Below are positions 33,657 through 42,633 of a stretch of 64,000 bases of DNA, piece by piece. The notes beneath the pieces were generated by a model, which ran no database searches, was not told where the DNA came from, and worked only from the letters and a program-made list of their open reading frames with translations. The position numbers were made by a program, and so were the translations under genes. The stretch's first letter is position 1; every line of letters starts with the position of its first letter. This DNA is from Ruegeria arenilitoris (GTDB lineage Bacteria; Pseudomonadota; Alphaproteobacteria; Rhodobacterales; Rhodobacteraceae): the NCBI RefSeq assembly GCF_013032855.1, contig NZ_WQDA01000002.1:558001-622000 (forward strand), given 5' to 3'.

Positions 33657-34262
33657 GTGCCGCGCCCGGGCGTCCTTGCGGTCTGGCTGGCGTTGATCGC
33701 GGCCGTTGCGGTGCCCGTGGTGGTGGCGGGGTTCAGCCCGTATCTGGCCTGGCGCAGCCCGATCTACATCGCTGCGGGCTTTGCCGGAGTCATCGGGTTG
33801 GGATTGCTGCTGGTACAGCCGCTGCTGGCCGCGCGCATGTTGCCGGGGCTGACCGCGATGAACAGCCGAATGGTGCACCGCTGGGTCGGCATCGCCCTGA
33901 TCGCCATGATTGCCCTGCATGTGGGCGGGTTGTGGATCACCAGCCCCCCGGACGTGGTGGATGCCCTGCTGTTCCGGTCCCCCACCCCGTTCTCGGCTTG
34001 GGGCGTGGCGGCCATGTGGGCAGCGTTCGCCGCCGTTGTGTTGGCCGCGTTGCGCAGCCGGCTGGGATGGCGGTTCCGCCTTTGGCGGTTGGCCCATGCC
34101 AGTCTTGCGCTTGTGACCATCCTAGGCACGGTCGTTCATGCCCTGCTGATCGAGGGCGCAATGGAAACCGTCACCAAGGCCACATTGTGCGGGCTTGTAT
34201 TATTCGCCTGCGTCCGAGCGTTGATCAGATTGCAGGTCTGGGACGTGAAACCGCGGGGTTAA
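33657..34262 (+). CDS. ferric-reductase-like transmembrane haem b protein
   Basis: The 201-residue protein has about six membrane helices and two histidine pairs, H74/H88 (MVHRWVGIALIAMIALH) and H147/H161 (LAHASLALVTILGTVVH). Each pair is separated by 13 residues, the classical bis-haem spacing of ferric reductase and NOX-type transmembrane domains. It has no FAD- or NAD-binding domain, so it resembles YedZ/MsrQ-type electron carriers. It starts at GTG 33657, six bases after the preceding Tat-protein stop, implying a two-gene module in which electrons pass across the membrane to the exported partner. That function is inference. Confidence 0.82.
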   Translation: MPRPGVLAVWLALIAAVAVPVVVAGFSPYLAWRSPIYIAAGFAGVIGLGLLLVQPLLAARMLPGLTAMNSRMVHRWVGIALIAMIALHVGGLWITSPPDVVDALLFRSPTPFSAWGVAAMWAAFAAVVLAALRSRLGWRFRLWRLAHASLALVTILGTVVHALLIEGAMETVTKATLCGLVLFACVRALIRLQVWDVKPRG

Positions 34263-34276
34263 GCGACGGGCGCACG

Positions 34277-34621
34277 TCAGGTCGCCAGGCGCTTGGCATA
34301 GGTTGCGCGGTTCATCTCTACATCCCGTACGGTAATGTTGCCGACCTTCGGCGCCGCGGCGGCCAGAACATCCAGAATGATCGCGTTCAGCTCGGCTCGC
34401 GTCCGTTCATCCCGTCCCTGCATCAGCAACAGAGAGGCATGGATGAAGGTCTGCGGCTCGGTCCCGATGAAGGAATATGGGATCGGCATCGCGCGGATTT
34501 TGAGCGTTGGTGCGTCAAACTCCTCATGCGCGGCGAGGACCCTATAGAGTTCTTCGCATATGGCTTGAAAATCATGCGATTGCTCAAGTCCGGCTGAAAA
34601 TTCCAAGACGACGTGCGGCAT
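34277..34621 (-). CDS. 5-carboxymethyl-2-hydroxymuconate isomerase (CHMI) family protein
   Basis: The 114-residue protein begins MPHVVLEFSAG, where P2 becomes the N-terminal catalytic proline of the tautomerase superfamily after Met removal. It has the CHMI-like block AMPIPYSFIGTEPQTFIHAS. HpaF-type enzymes isomerise 5-carboxymethyl-2-hydroxymuconate in homoprotocatechuate degradation. The rest of the pathway is absent here, so the substrate could differ. It follows argF on the same strand by about 57 bases and converges on the ferric-reductase-like gene with a 14-bp gap. An imperfect inverted repeat, TGGGAGCC/GGCTCCCA (34621-34659), spans its start. Confidence 0.85.
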   Translation of the reverse strand: MPHVVLEFSAGLEQSHDFQAICEELYRVLAAHEEFDAPTLKIRAMPIPYSFIGTEPQTFIHASLLLMQGRDERTRAELNAIILDVLAAAAPKVGNITVRDVEMNRATYAKRLAT

Positions 34622-34678
34622 GGGAGCCTCCAAGAACGAAAGAGAACCAGTGGCTCCCATTGAATGTCTGAGGGGGCT

Positions 34679-35605
34679 TCAGACCCCCAAACACCAGCGC
34701 ATTACCGCCTTCTGCGCATGCAGGCGGTTTTCGGCCTCGTCAAAGATCACCGAGTTCGGCCCATCCATCACCTCGGAGGTCGCTTCCTCCTCGCGGTGGG
34801 CGGGCAGGCAGTGCATGAACAGGGCGTCGGGTTTGGCATGGGACATGAGCTCCGCGTTGACCTGATAGGGCCGCAGCAGGTTGTGCCGGCGTTCCTTCGC
34901 GGATTGGGAATCGTGCATCGAAACCCAGGTGTCGGCCACAACCAGATCAGCGCCATCGACGGCCTTGTACGGGTCGCGTTCGATCACCACCTTCGAGCCC
35001 TTCTGGCGGGCGAAACCCATGAACTCTTCCTCGGGATCGAACTGGGCGGGGCCGGTGAAGGTCAGGTCAAAGCCGAACTGGCCCGCCGCGTGCAGGAACG
35101 AGGCGCAGACATTGTTGCCGTCACCCGTCCAGACCACCTTTTTCCCGTCGATGGGGCCGCGGTGTTCTTCATAGGTCAGCACGTCGGCCATGATCTGGCA
35201 GGGATGGGTGCGGTCGGTCAGGCCGTTGATCACCGGCACGTCCGAGTATTCGGCCATCTCGGTCAGGATGGTTTCGTCAAAGGTGCGGATCATGATCATG
35301 TCGACATAGCGCGACAGCACGCGGGCGGTGTCGGCAATGGTCTCGCCATGGCCCAGCTGCATGTCCTTGCCCGACAGCACCATGGTCTGACCGCCCATCT
35401 GGCGTACGCCCACATCGAAAGAAACGCGGGTCCGGGTCGAAGGTTTTTCGAAGATCAGCGCCACCATGCGGCCGGCCAGCGGCTGTTCGTCGTCGGGCGC
35501 GGCCTTGGGACGGCCCAACCGGGCCTGCTTCATCGCGCCGGCCTGGTCGATCATCGACCGCAGCGCGGCGGCGTCGGTTTTGTGGATATCAAGGAAATGG
35601 TTCAT
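34679..35605 (-). CDS. argF: ornithine carbamoyltransferase
   Basis: The 308-residue enzyme makes citrulline from ornithine and carbamoyl phosphate. Hallmarks are the carbamoyl-phosphate site [12 protein letters not shown], the HPCQ motif, VADTWVSM in the ornithine loop and [11 protein letters not shown] chose [11 protein letters not shown] as start because it matches the family N-terminus; an in-frame start six codons earlier exists. It follows argD by 74 bases on the same strand, with a GC-rich hairpin in the gap, so it is one arginine-biosynthesis operon. Confidence 0.97.
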   Translation of the reverse strand: MNHFLDIHKTDAAALRSMIDQAGAMKQARLGRPKAAPDDEQPLAGRMVALIFEKPSTRTRVSFDVGVRQMGGQTMVLSGKDMQLGHGETIADTARVLSRYVDMIMIRTFDETILTEMAEYSDVPVINGLTDRTHPCQIMADVLTYEEHRGPIDGKKVVWTGDGNNVCASFLHAAGQFGFDLTFTGPAQFDPEEEFMGFARQKGSKVVIERDPYKAVDGADLVVADTWVSMHDSQSAKERRHNLLRPYQVNAELMSHAKPDALFMHCLPAHREEEATSEVMDGPNSVIFDEAENRLHAQKAVMRWCLGV

Positions 35606-35631
35606 GTCGGTTCGCTTTTTCACTGTCGGTT

Positions 35632-35653
35632 GCCGGGGGGCACCGCCCCCGGC
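35632..35653. repeat. GC-rich hairpin in the argD-argF gap
   Basis: GCCGGGGG (35632-35639) and CCCCCGGC (35646-35653) form an 8-bp stem with a six-base loop between argD and argF. There is no T-run, so it is unlikely to stop transcription fully. It may adjust the argD/argF transcript ratio or be a dispersed intergenic palindrome. Confidence 0.5.
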
Positions 35654-35679
35654 GTATTCGGGAATAGGGGGCGTCAGGC

Positions 35680-36861
35680 CTAGGCGAGTTGGCCTTGAAC
35701 CTGCCGGGCGGCTTTCTCGAGGCGGATCTGGGCCTGGGCAATGTCATCCTCGGTCAGGGTCAGCGGCGGCAGCAGGCGGATCACGTTGTCGGCCGCGGGC
35801 ACGGTGATGACTTCGTTTTCATAACCGGCCGCGACAACATCGGTGTTGGGCGCTTTGCATTTCAGGCCCAGCATCAGGCCGGATCCGCGGACCTCTTCGA
35901 ACACGTCGGGGTGATCGGCGACTAGGCCCTCGAGCTTTTGGCGTAGCAGACCCGCCTTTCGGTTGACGCCGTCCAGGAAGGCCGGGGTTGCCACGTGGTC
36001 CAGAACCGCGCAGCCCACCGCGCAGCCCAGCGGGTTGCCGCCATAGGTCGACCCATGGGTGCCCGCGGTCATGCCGCTGGCGGCCGCTTCGGTAGCCAGC
36101 ACCGCACCTAACGGGAAGCCGCCACCGATACCCTTGGCCGCCATCATGATGTCGGGCGTGATGCCCGCCCATTCATGGGCAAAGAGTTTCCCGGTCCGGC
36201 CGACGCCGCACTGCACCTCGTCGAGGATCAGCAGCAAGCCGTTGTCGTCGCAGATCTGGCGCAGGGCCTTGAGCTCGACATCGGGGACGGGGCGGATGCC
36301 GCCCTCGCCCTGGATCGGCTCGATCATGATCGCGGCGGTCTTGTCGCTGATCGCGTTGGTCACACCGTCCAGATCGCCGAAGGCGACATGCACGAACCCC
36401 GGCAGCAGCGGGCCGAACCCCTTGGTCATTTTCTCGGACCCGGCAGCGGCGATGCCCGCTGAAGAACGCCCATGGAAAGACCCATCAAACGTGATGATCT
36501 CCACCCGCTCGGGTTGCCCCTGATCGTAGAAGTATTTGCGGGCCATCTTGACCGCCAACTCGCATGACTCGGTGCCCGAATTGGTGAAAAACACCGTGTC
36601 GGCAAAGGTCAGATCCACCAGCTTGTCGGCCAGCGCCTGCTGCTGCGGAATATGGTACAGGTTCGACACGTGCCACAGCGCGTGCGCCTGGTCGGTCAGG
36701 GCATTGACCAGTGCCGGGTGGGCATGGCCCAGCGCATTCACCGCGATCCCCGCGCCCAGATCAAGGAAACGTCGGCCGTCCGCCTCGGTCAGCCAGGCGC
36801 CTTCGCCCTTCACGAAGGTCAGCGGAGCACGATTGTAGGTCGGCAGAACGGACGGGATCAT
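35680..36861 (-). CDS. argD: acetylornithine aminotransferase
   Basis: The 393-residue fold-type I PLP enzyme begins [20 protein letters not shown]. It has the class III motif [20 protein letters not shown] with the PLP lysine in [15 protein letters not shown]. It converts N-acetylglutamate semialdehyde to N-acetylornithine, with glutamate as amino donor, and may also serve in lysine synthesis. A longer open frame upstream exists, but this start matches the family. argF follows. The promoter should lie in the 306-bp region shared with the divergent EamA gene. Confidence 0.96.
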   Translation of the reverse strand: MIPSVLPTYNRAPLTFVKGEGAWLTEADGRRFLDLGAGIAVNALGHAHPALVNALTDQAHALWHVSNLYHIPQQQALADKLVDLTFADTVFFTNSGTESCELAVKMARKYFYDQGQPERVEIITFDGSFHGRSSAGIAAAGSEKMTKGFGPLLPGFVHVAFGDLDGVTNAISDKTAAIMIEPIQGEGGIRPVPDVELKALRQICDDNGLLLILDEVQCGVGRTGKLFAHEWAGITPDIMMAAKGIGGGFPLGAVLATEAAASGMTAGTHGSTYGGNPLGCAVGCAVLDHVATPAFLDGVNRKAGLLRQKLEGLVADHPDVFEEVRGSGLMLGLKCKAPNTDVVAAGYENEVITVPAADNVIRLLPPLTLTEDDIAQAQIRLEKAARQVQGQLA

Positions 36862-37167
36862 CGGATCATCCTTTTTGGAAAACTTGAACCCAGTGACTGA
36901 AACACTGAGACCGGGTTCGTCAACAGATTTGGTGAGAGATGCGCGGATTTGGTTCGCGCGCGCAGGATCAAACGGGCCGGTTACGCAATGATGCGTCGAC
37001 GTCGGAGCGGCAGGATATGCACGAGTTTGATCATGGGCGCCGGTATAGCGGGGCCAGCCCAGTGTGGAAAGGCAAAATGTATCCGCCCATGGATTTTTTG
37101 CAGGCGCGGGTCGAGCGCCTTGCAATTCGGGCTTGTCATTTCTCTTACCCTGGCGCACCGATGGCCC
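36862..37167. other. divergent intergenic region between argD and an EamA transporter gene
   Basis: These 306 bp lie between argD (minus) and a DMT transporter gene (plus). Open frames continue into the transporter frame but carry no motif before MFSPQAHNP, so I treat them as non-coding. No clear ARG box, repeat or RNA was recognised. Confidence 0.4.
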
Positions 37168-38052
37168 ATGTTCTCACCACAAGCCCACAACCCTGCCCTG
37201 GCAGCCGTACTTATCTTCTGCGCCAGCGCTTTCATCGCGGGCACGACATTGCTGGCCAAAGCACTGGGCACCGAGACACTGGGCCCGCCCCTGCACCCGA
37301 TGCAGATCAGCCATGGCCGGTTCCTGTTCGCATTTGTGGTCATCGTGGCAGCGGTTGGCGTTCTGCGTCCCCAACTACGGCGTCCCCACTGGGGCCTGCA
37401 TGTCGGACGCACCAGCTTCGGGTGGACTGGCATTACTCTGATGTTCGCGTCGGTCGCCTATATCCCCATAGCCGATGCCACGGCGATATCGTTTCTGAAC
37501 CCTGTTTTCGCGATGGTTCTGGCCATTCCTCTGCTGAAAGAGACCGTGGGGCCTTGGCGCTGGTTGGCGGCGGCGGTGGCTTTGACGGGGGCCATCATCC
37601 TGCTGCGCCCGACCCCCGACAGCTTTCAACCCGCGGCTCTGCTGGCCTTGGCGGCGGCGGCAGTGATCGGGATGGAACTGATCTTCATCAAAAAGCTGTC
37701 TGGCCGCGAGAGCCCCATCCAGATCCTGCTCATCAACAATGCCATGGGCTTGACGATTGCCAGCATCGCGGTCGCAACCGTCTGGCAGCCACCATCGCCC
37801 GCTCAGTGGGCGGCTTTGGCCGGCATTGGTTTTCTGATGGCTTGCGCGCAGGCCTGCTTCGTCAATGGAATGGCCCGGGCAGATGCCTCGTTCGTAGCGC
37901 CAATCAGCTATGCAACGCTGATATTCGCCGCGCTTTATGACTTTGCGGTGTTCCGGGTCGTTCCGGATTGGGTCAGTTTGCTGGGCTCAGGGGTCATTCT
38001 GACCGGAGCGCTGATCCTTGTCTGGCGCGAGGCGCGAGCCAGACGCCGCTAG
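37168..38052 (+). CDS. EamA/DMT-superfamily transporter
   Basis: The 294-residue protein has about ten membrane helices in two EamA repeats (the first ending near residue 140, the second near 285), with the typical DATAISFLNPVFAMVLAIPL and FVAPISYATLIFAALYDFAV segments. These proteins export metabolites or drugs in exchange for cations, and the substrate is not predictable. The upstream in-frame extension of about 73 codons is not supported by hydropathy or motif, so I start at MFSPQAHNP. A MFS gene follows 107 bases downstream on the same strand. Confidence 0.88.
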   Translation: MFSPQAHNPALAAVLIFCASAFIAGTTLLAKALGTETLGPPLHPMQISHGRFLFAFVVIVAAVGVLRPQLRRPHWGLHVGRTSFGWTGITLMFASVAYIPIADATAISFLNPVFAMVLAIPLLKETVGPWRWLAAAVALTGAIILLRPTPDSFQPAALLALAAAAVIGMELIFIKKLSGRESPIQILLINNAMGLTIASIAVATVWQPPSPAQWAALAGIGFLMACAQACFVNGMARADASFVAPISYATLIFAALYDFAVFRVVPDWVSLLGSGVILTGALILVWREARARRR

Positions 38053-38159
38053 AATTTTTTTCTACGGCCTTGTCCGCAGGCGACCCCGATGTCGCAAACT
38101 CTCATGAAACCGACACCGCATGACGCACCCTGAATGCCGTTGGTTAGAGAGATTGCCCG

Positions 38160-39395
38160 ATGCACGAACGCCGAATCCCGGAATGGGTCCGTCATGCGCC
38201 CGCGCCCTCCGTTCGCAAGTTCGGCATACTTGCCGGGTTCGAGGCCGTGGTTCGCGGCATCCTGATTTCCGTATTCCCCTTGGTGATGTACCGGGCCATG
38301 GGCGACGCCGGGTTCGTCTCGCTCGTTTACTTTCTGGTCGGCCTCGTTTCGTTATTGGCCGGACTGATGGTGCCGTTCCTGATCCGCTATGTCCCCCGCC
38401 GATGGGCCTACACAGCCGGCTGCGTTATGTTCATCACCGGCGCTCTGCTGGCCATCGACGGCAGCCCCGAGGCCGTGATCGGCGCGCTTGCGCTGAACAC
38501 CGTTGCCGCGGTGGTTACTTTCATCTGCTTCAACGCCTACGTTTTGGACTACATCAGCAAGATCGAGCTCGGCCGCTGCGAAACAAGCCGGATGTTCTAC
38601 AGCGCGCTGGGTTGGACAGCGGGGCCGATGGCAGGCGTGATGCTGATGGAATTATGGGCGCCGGCCCCTTTCATCATCAGCGCGACCGCCGCCACCGGGA
38701 TGCTGATCATGTTCTGGGCCATGCGTCTGGGCAACGGCAAACTGATTACCAAGGCCAGGAGGGCAACGAAAAATCCGCTGTCTTTTCTACCACGGTTCTT
38801 TGCCCAACCACGGCTGGTGGCCGGGTATCTGTTTGCCATGATCCGGTCCTGTGGCTGGTGGATCTATGTGGTCTACCTTCCGATTTTCGCCATCGAAAAC
38901 GGGTTGGGTGAGCAATTGGGCGGCACGCTTTTATCAGCCACGAACGCCATGCTGTTTGCTGCCCCCCTGATTCTGCGCTGGGTCCAGAACCGGTCTCTGC
39001 GCAGCGCCGTACGAACGGGCTTTGCCGCCTGCGCCACATGTTTTCTGTTGGCTGCAATTCTCTCGGGCTGGCCGGTGGCATCGGTCGTCGCACTGGTCAT
39101 GGGGTCAATCTGGTTGATCGTGCTGGACATTTGTGCCGGTCTGCCATTCTTGATGGCGGTGAAGCCGTCCGAGCGGACAGAGATGTCCGCAATCTATTCC
39201 AGCTATCGCGACGTTTCGGGAATTCTGACACCGGGCGTTGCCGCCTTGGTGTTGCTGGCGACACCGGTGGCTGGTGTTTTTGCAGCAGGTGGGTTTGCAC
39301 TGCTGGGCGCCTGGTCCGTGGCCGCGCGACTGCATCCGCGGCTGGGACGCCCCCGCGTGCCGCTACAGCCCGGTTCGTTGTCCGAAGCCGCCTAG
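38160..39395 (+). CDS. MFS-type transporter
   Basis: The 411-residue protein has about twelve hydrophobic helices with a central cytoplasmic loop near residue 200 (GNGKLITKARRATKNPLSFL). The short R/K loops between helices 2 and 3 (LIRYVPRRWAY) resemble the MFS motif A only loosely. Substrate unknown. The last four bases overlap the convergent ABC-2 permease stop. It follows the EamA gene on the same strand. Confidence 0.82.
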   Translation: MHERRIPEWVRHAPAPSVRKFGILAGFEAVVRGILISVFPLVMYRAMGDAGFVSLVYFLVGLVSLLAGLMVPFLIRYVPRRWAYTAGCVMFITGALLAIDGSPEAVIGALALNTVAAVVTFICFNAYVLDYISKIELGRCETSRMFYSALGWTAGPMAGVMLMELWAPAPFIISATAATGMLIMFWAMRLGNGKLITKARRATKNPLSFLPRFFAQPRLVAGYLFAMIRSCGWWIYVVYLPIFAIENGLGEQLGGTLLSATNAMLFAAPLILRWVQNRSLRSAVRTGFAACATCFLLAAILSGWPVASVVALVMGSIWLIVLDICAGLPFLMAVKPSERTEMSAIYSSYRDVSGILTPGVAALVLLATPVAGVFAAGGFALLGAWSVAARLHPRLGRPRVPLQPGSLSEAA

Positions 39396-40195
39396 GCCTT
39401 CAAACGGTAACCGGTCCGCAGCATTTGCCAGATGACGGCGCAGATCAGCAGGGTGGACAGCAAACAGACGGCCATCCCCAACATCGGGTTGCTGTCCGAC
39501 ACTCCGATCATGCCATATCGCAATCCGTCGATCAGGTAGAAAACGGGGTTCACGTGGCTGATCCTGTTCAGCAACGGCGGCAACGCGTCGACCGAGTAGA
39601 AGGTGCCGGACAGAAACGCCAACGGAGTAACGATGAAGTTGGTGATGGCGGCCATCTGATCGAACTTGTTGGCGAAGACCCCTGCCAGTAGGCCCAGCGC
39701 GCCCATGAACGCACCCCCAAGAATGACGAAAACCAAGGCCAGCGCGGGATGCTGCGGCATCAGCCCCAAGCCAAGCGCCAGCGCAGCGGCCAGCATCAAC
39801 GCGATCAGCACACCCCGTGCGATGCCGCCCGCCAGATAGCCCAGCAAAATCTCGAGCGGGGACAGCGGCGGCATCAGGGTATCGACGATGTTGCCCTGCA
39901 CTTTCGAGATCACCATCGAGGACGAAGTGTTGGCAAAGGCGTTCTGAATCACTGTCATCATCATGATCCCGGGCGCCAGGAATGTCAGGAAGGGCACGCC
40001 CATGACATCCGGCCGCCCCGGGCCGACGGCGATGTTGAAGATCAGCAGGAACAGCCCCGCTGTGACCAGAGGCGCCAGCAGGGTCTGCGTCCAGACCGCC
40101 AGGAAGCGCAGGGTTTCGCGCTGGGCCAGTGTCCACAACCCCATCCAGTTGACCGCTCCGAAACGGCGCATGTCCTGATCCGCGAGATTCTGCAT
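39392..40195 (-). CDS. ABC-2 type transporter permease
   Basis: The 267-residue protein has six hydrophobic helices. The amphipathic N-terminal WMGLWTLAQRETLRFLAVWT precedes the first, and TFLAPGIMMMTVIQNAF lies in the middle; both are typical of ABC-2 permeases such as YadH-type exporters and polysaccharide exporters. The gene for the ATPase is not adjacent on either side, which is unusual, since the two are normally paired. The ATG at 40195 is preferred over a TTG four codons earlier. It is divergent from gcrA. Confidence 0.85.
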   Translation of the reverse strand: MQNLADQDMRRFGAVNWMGLWTLAQRETLRFLAVWTQTLLAPLVTAGLFLLIFNIAVGPGRPDVMGVPFLTFLAPGIMMMTVIQNAFANTSSSMVISKVQGNIVDTLMPPLSPLEILLGYLAGGIARGVLIALMLAAALALGLGLMPQHPALALVFVILGGAFMGALGLLAGVFANKFDQMAAITNFIVTPLAFLSGTFYSVDALPPLLNRISHVNPVFYLIDGLRYGMIGVSDSNPMLGMAVCLLSTLLICAVIWQMLRTGYRLKA

Positions 40196-40321
40196 TCCTG
40201 CCCCCAATCTGATTCGATGACCGCTTGTAACTCGGCCCGCAGTGATTAGAATAGGGCGCTGAGACGAATTCCGAAGGCGGCCCGTGACCGAGGCCGCTTT
40301 CCCGCTTTTGAAAGGCTACCC

Positions 40322-40900
40322 ATGTCCTGGACAGACGAGCGCGTTGAACTGCTCAAGAAAATGTGGGGCGAAGGCCAGTCGGCCAGCCAGATCGCCAAGG
40401 AACTGGGCGGGGTCACCCGCAATGCGGTGATCGGCAAGGTCCATCGCCTGGGCCTGTCGAACCGGACCGCCGGCGCCGCACCGGCCAAGGCCGAGCCCAA
40501 GGAAAAACCGGCCCCCGCACCCAAGGCCGAGGCCAAGCCCAAACCCGCCCCCAAGACCGAACCGGCCCGCCCTGCAGCAGCCGCGCCGGCCGCCGAGGCA
40601 AAGCCGGCCACGCCGCCGCGCCGCCAGATCATTCCGGCCGGCCAGCCGCTGCCGCCGCAGCCTTCGGCCAATGAAATCAGCCCCGAGGCACTGGCCAAGG
40701 TCAACGAGGTCGAGAAGAAGGCCAAGAAGCTGACCCTGATGGAACTGACCGAAAAGACCTGCAAATGGCCCGTGGGCGATCCGGCCACGGATGATTTCTG
40801 GTTCTGCGGTCTGCCGGCCGAGCCGGGCAAACCCTATTGCGAGGCACATGTGGGCGTCGCCTTCCAACCCATGAGCTCGCGCCGCGACCGGCGGCGCTGA
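40322..40900 (+). CDS. gcrA: GcrA cell-cycle regulator
   Basis: The 192-residue protein begins MSWTDERVELLKKMWGEGQS with the GcrA helix-turn-helix (residues 1-45: SQIAKELGGVTRNAVIGKVH). A Lys/Pro/Ala-rich linker follows (about 50-125), then a C-terminal domain (MELTEKTCKWPVGDPATDDF and FCGLPAEPGKPYCEAHVG) that binds sigma-70 domain 2. GcrA acts with the methyltransferase CcrM at GANTC sites to control cell-cycle genes in alphaproteobacteria. The NUDIX gene starts six bases after its stop and is probably co-transcribed. Confidence 0.97.
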   Translation: MSWTDERVELLKKMWGEGQSASQIAKELGGVTRNAVIGKVHRLGLSNRTAGAAPAKAEPKEKPAPAPKAEAKPKPAPKTEPARPAAAAPAAEAKPATPPRRQIIPAGQPLPPQPSANEISPEALAKVNEVEKKAKKLTLMELTEKTCKWPVGDPATDDFWFCGLPAEPGKPYCEAHVGVAFQPMSSRRDRRR

Positions 40901-40905
40901 GGCCC

Positions 40906-41550
40906 ATGCGCCAGGATCCGACAGCGATGGAGGATACCTGGCTGGCCCGGGCCAAACGGCTTTTGGCGCTGGCCGAAACCGGCCAGCATTTCACCACCGA
41001 TCCGTTCGACCGCGAACGTTATGACGAGATCGCCGGAATGGCCCACGCGATGCTGGCCGACCTGGGTCGGGTGCCTTTGTCACAGATCGAAATGGCGATG
41101 CCTGCCCACTCGGGCGGATACTCAACACCCAGCATCGACATCCGCGCCGCCGTAATTCGCAACGGCGGTATCCTGCTGGTACGGGAACGCAGCGACGGGT
41201 TGTGGGCGATGCCTGGCGGTTTTGCCGATATCGGCAGCTCTCCGTCGGAGAACATCGAACGCGAAGTCTTGGAGGAAGCCGGTCTGCGTGTCGCGGCGCA
41301 GACACTCTATGCCGTACGCCACAAGGCACGGCATCCCTACCCGGCAGATCCACGGGATTTCTACAAACTGTTCTTCCTGTGTAGCCCTTTCGATGCCGCC
41401 ACCCCGATACCGGGCCCCGAAACCAGCGAAGCGGCGTTTTTCGCCCCGGATGCGTTGCCGGACCTGTCCCTGACACGCAATCTGGAAAAAGACATCCACG
41501 ATGCGTTTCAAGCGAACGGCAAGTCATCCAGCCCGGCGATGTTTGACTGA
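40906..41550 (+). CDS. NUDIX hydrolase with N-terminal helical domain
   Basis: The 214-residue protein has an N-terminal domain of about 75 residues (WLARAKRLLALAETGQHFTT and DRERYDEIAGMAHAMLADLG), the extension found in a class of NUDIX enzymes. A NUDIX core follows, with the canonical box GGFADIGSSPSENIEREVLE, then EAG. The REVxEEAG part is intact, so catalytic. The substrate may be ADP-ribose, but this is only by resemblance. GAGG upstream of the ATG at 40906 overlaps the gcrA tail, so translation may be coupled. This is the only one of the three NUDIX genes here with a standard box. Confidence 0.9.
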   Translation: MRQDPTAMEDTWLARAKRLLALAETGQHFTTDPFDRERYDEIAGMAHAMLADLGRVPLSQIEMAMPAHSGGYSTPSIDIRAAVIRNGGILLVRERSDGLWAMPGGFADIGSSPSENIEREVLEEAGLRVAAQTLYAVRHKARHPYPADPRDFYKLFFLCSPFDAATPIPGPETSEAAFFAPDALPDLSLTRNLEKDIHDAFQANGKSSSPAMFD

Positions 41551-41553
41551 CCG

Positions 41554-42633
41554 TTACTGCGCCGGGTGCGAATGTGGTCCTGCCGGCAGGTGCACCCATT
41601 TGGGCAGTTCGTCGGGCGAAACCGAGACATGCAGGCGTTCGGACGGGTCCTGACCTACGGTGCGATGCTTGCGCAGCAGGAAGATCTTGCCCCACCCCCG
41701 CCACGTCCCGACCGACGGTGCATGGGGATCAGTGGGAAAGCGGGTGCGCCAATCTTCTGGCAGCGGCAGACCATGCAACTCGGCCTTGTCGAGCATCCAC
41801 ACCAGCGAAATGTTGGCCAGCGGACGCGCGGGCTCGAACCCGCTGAGTTGCCCCCCGACGTCACCATGCGTGCCGCGGAACCAGACCTGTTCGCAGTGGC
41901 CGCGGAAATCCGGCGCGGTCGCCCAAAGAACTGGCGTGAAGACCTCTCGCGTTTCATCCAACGCCAGCGCATGATACCCGTGCCGGGTGGACGGCCCGAG
42001 GTGGTGGTTGTGAAATGAATGCCGCTCTTCGGCCATGCGCCACAGCAGCGGCAGGCGCAGTCCCAATGCCTTGACCGTGTCCCAGACGCCGATCATCTCA
42101 ATTTCGACGCCGTCGTGGCAGAAATTCCGGCGAAAGTCCTGCGCGGCCTGCCCGCCCGGGTTGCACTCATAATGCCGGTAGGCCTGCTTGATGTTGCGCT
42201 CGGTCGCATGCTCGGCCTGCAGCAGCCCGATCATATCGATGACGCCGGCAAGGCTGCGCACACCATAGGCGCCGCGGGAATAGCCGATGAAGTAGATCCG
42301 ATCGCCGGGCTTGTACCGCGAGGCAAGATAGCCGTAGGCCCTGCGGATCTGGCGATTGATCCCCCGCCCCATCATCACGTCCAGCGTGGACTTCCAGCTC
42401 TCCCATTGCACGCCCGCTTCATAGAAGACCGAGACCTGATTGCCCATTTCACGGCACAGCCGAAAGGTCTGGCCGGCATGGGTCTCGAAGCCGGGCTCCA
42501 GGGTAGACATCGTTCCGTCCAGGATGATGACATGACTGATGGGTTCGCGGTGTCGCGTTTCGGCAGAATGCTCGGACCGCAGGGGGCGGCCGAGCCATCC
42601 AAGTATCTTCTTACCGAACCGCGACAGTACCAT
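41554..42633 (-). CDS. DUF2235 (Tle1-like) alpha/beta hydrolase
   Basis: The 359-residue protein has a short N-terminal region then HVIILDGTMSTLEPGF. The nucleophile elbow GYSRG contains S119, VWDTVKALG carries the likely Asp and GTHGDVGG the likely His, matching the DUF2235 triad seen in Tle1-type phospholipases. No signal peptide, VgrG or T6SS gene is present, so a secretion role is not implied. The start overlaps the end of the CoxL-like gene by 23 bases on the same strand, implying co-transcription. Possible substrates are phospholipids or other esters. Confidence 0.85.
   Translation of the reverse strand: MVLSRFGKKILGWLGRPLRSEHSAETRHREPISHVIILDGTMSTLEPGFETHAGQTFRLCREMGNQVSVFYEAGVQWESWKSTLDVMMGRGINRQIRRAYGYLASRYKPGDRIYFIGYSRGAYGVRSLAGVIDMIGLLQAEHATERNIKQAYRHYECNPGGQAAQDFRRNFCHDGVEIEMIGVWDTVKALGLRLPLLWRMAEERHSFHNHHLGPSTRHGYHALALDETREVFTPVLWATAPDFRGHCEQVWFRGTHGDVGGQLSGFEPARPLANISLVWMLDKAELHGLPLPEDWRTRFPTDPHAPSVGTWRGWGKIFLLRKHRTVGQDPSERLHVSVSPDELPKWVHLPAGPHSHPAQ

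Noticed and set aside
41554-42633. Calling the DUF2235 protein a type VI secretion effector
   Set aside because: There is no VgrG, PAAR, immunity or T6SS structural gene nearby, and DUF2235 proteins are widespread outside T6SS.
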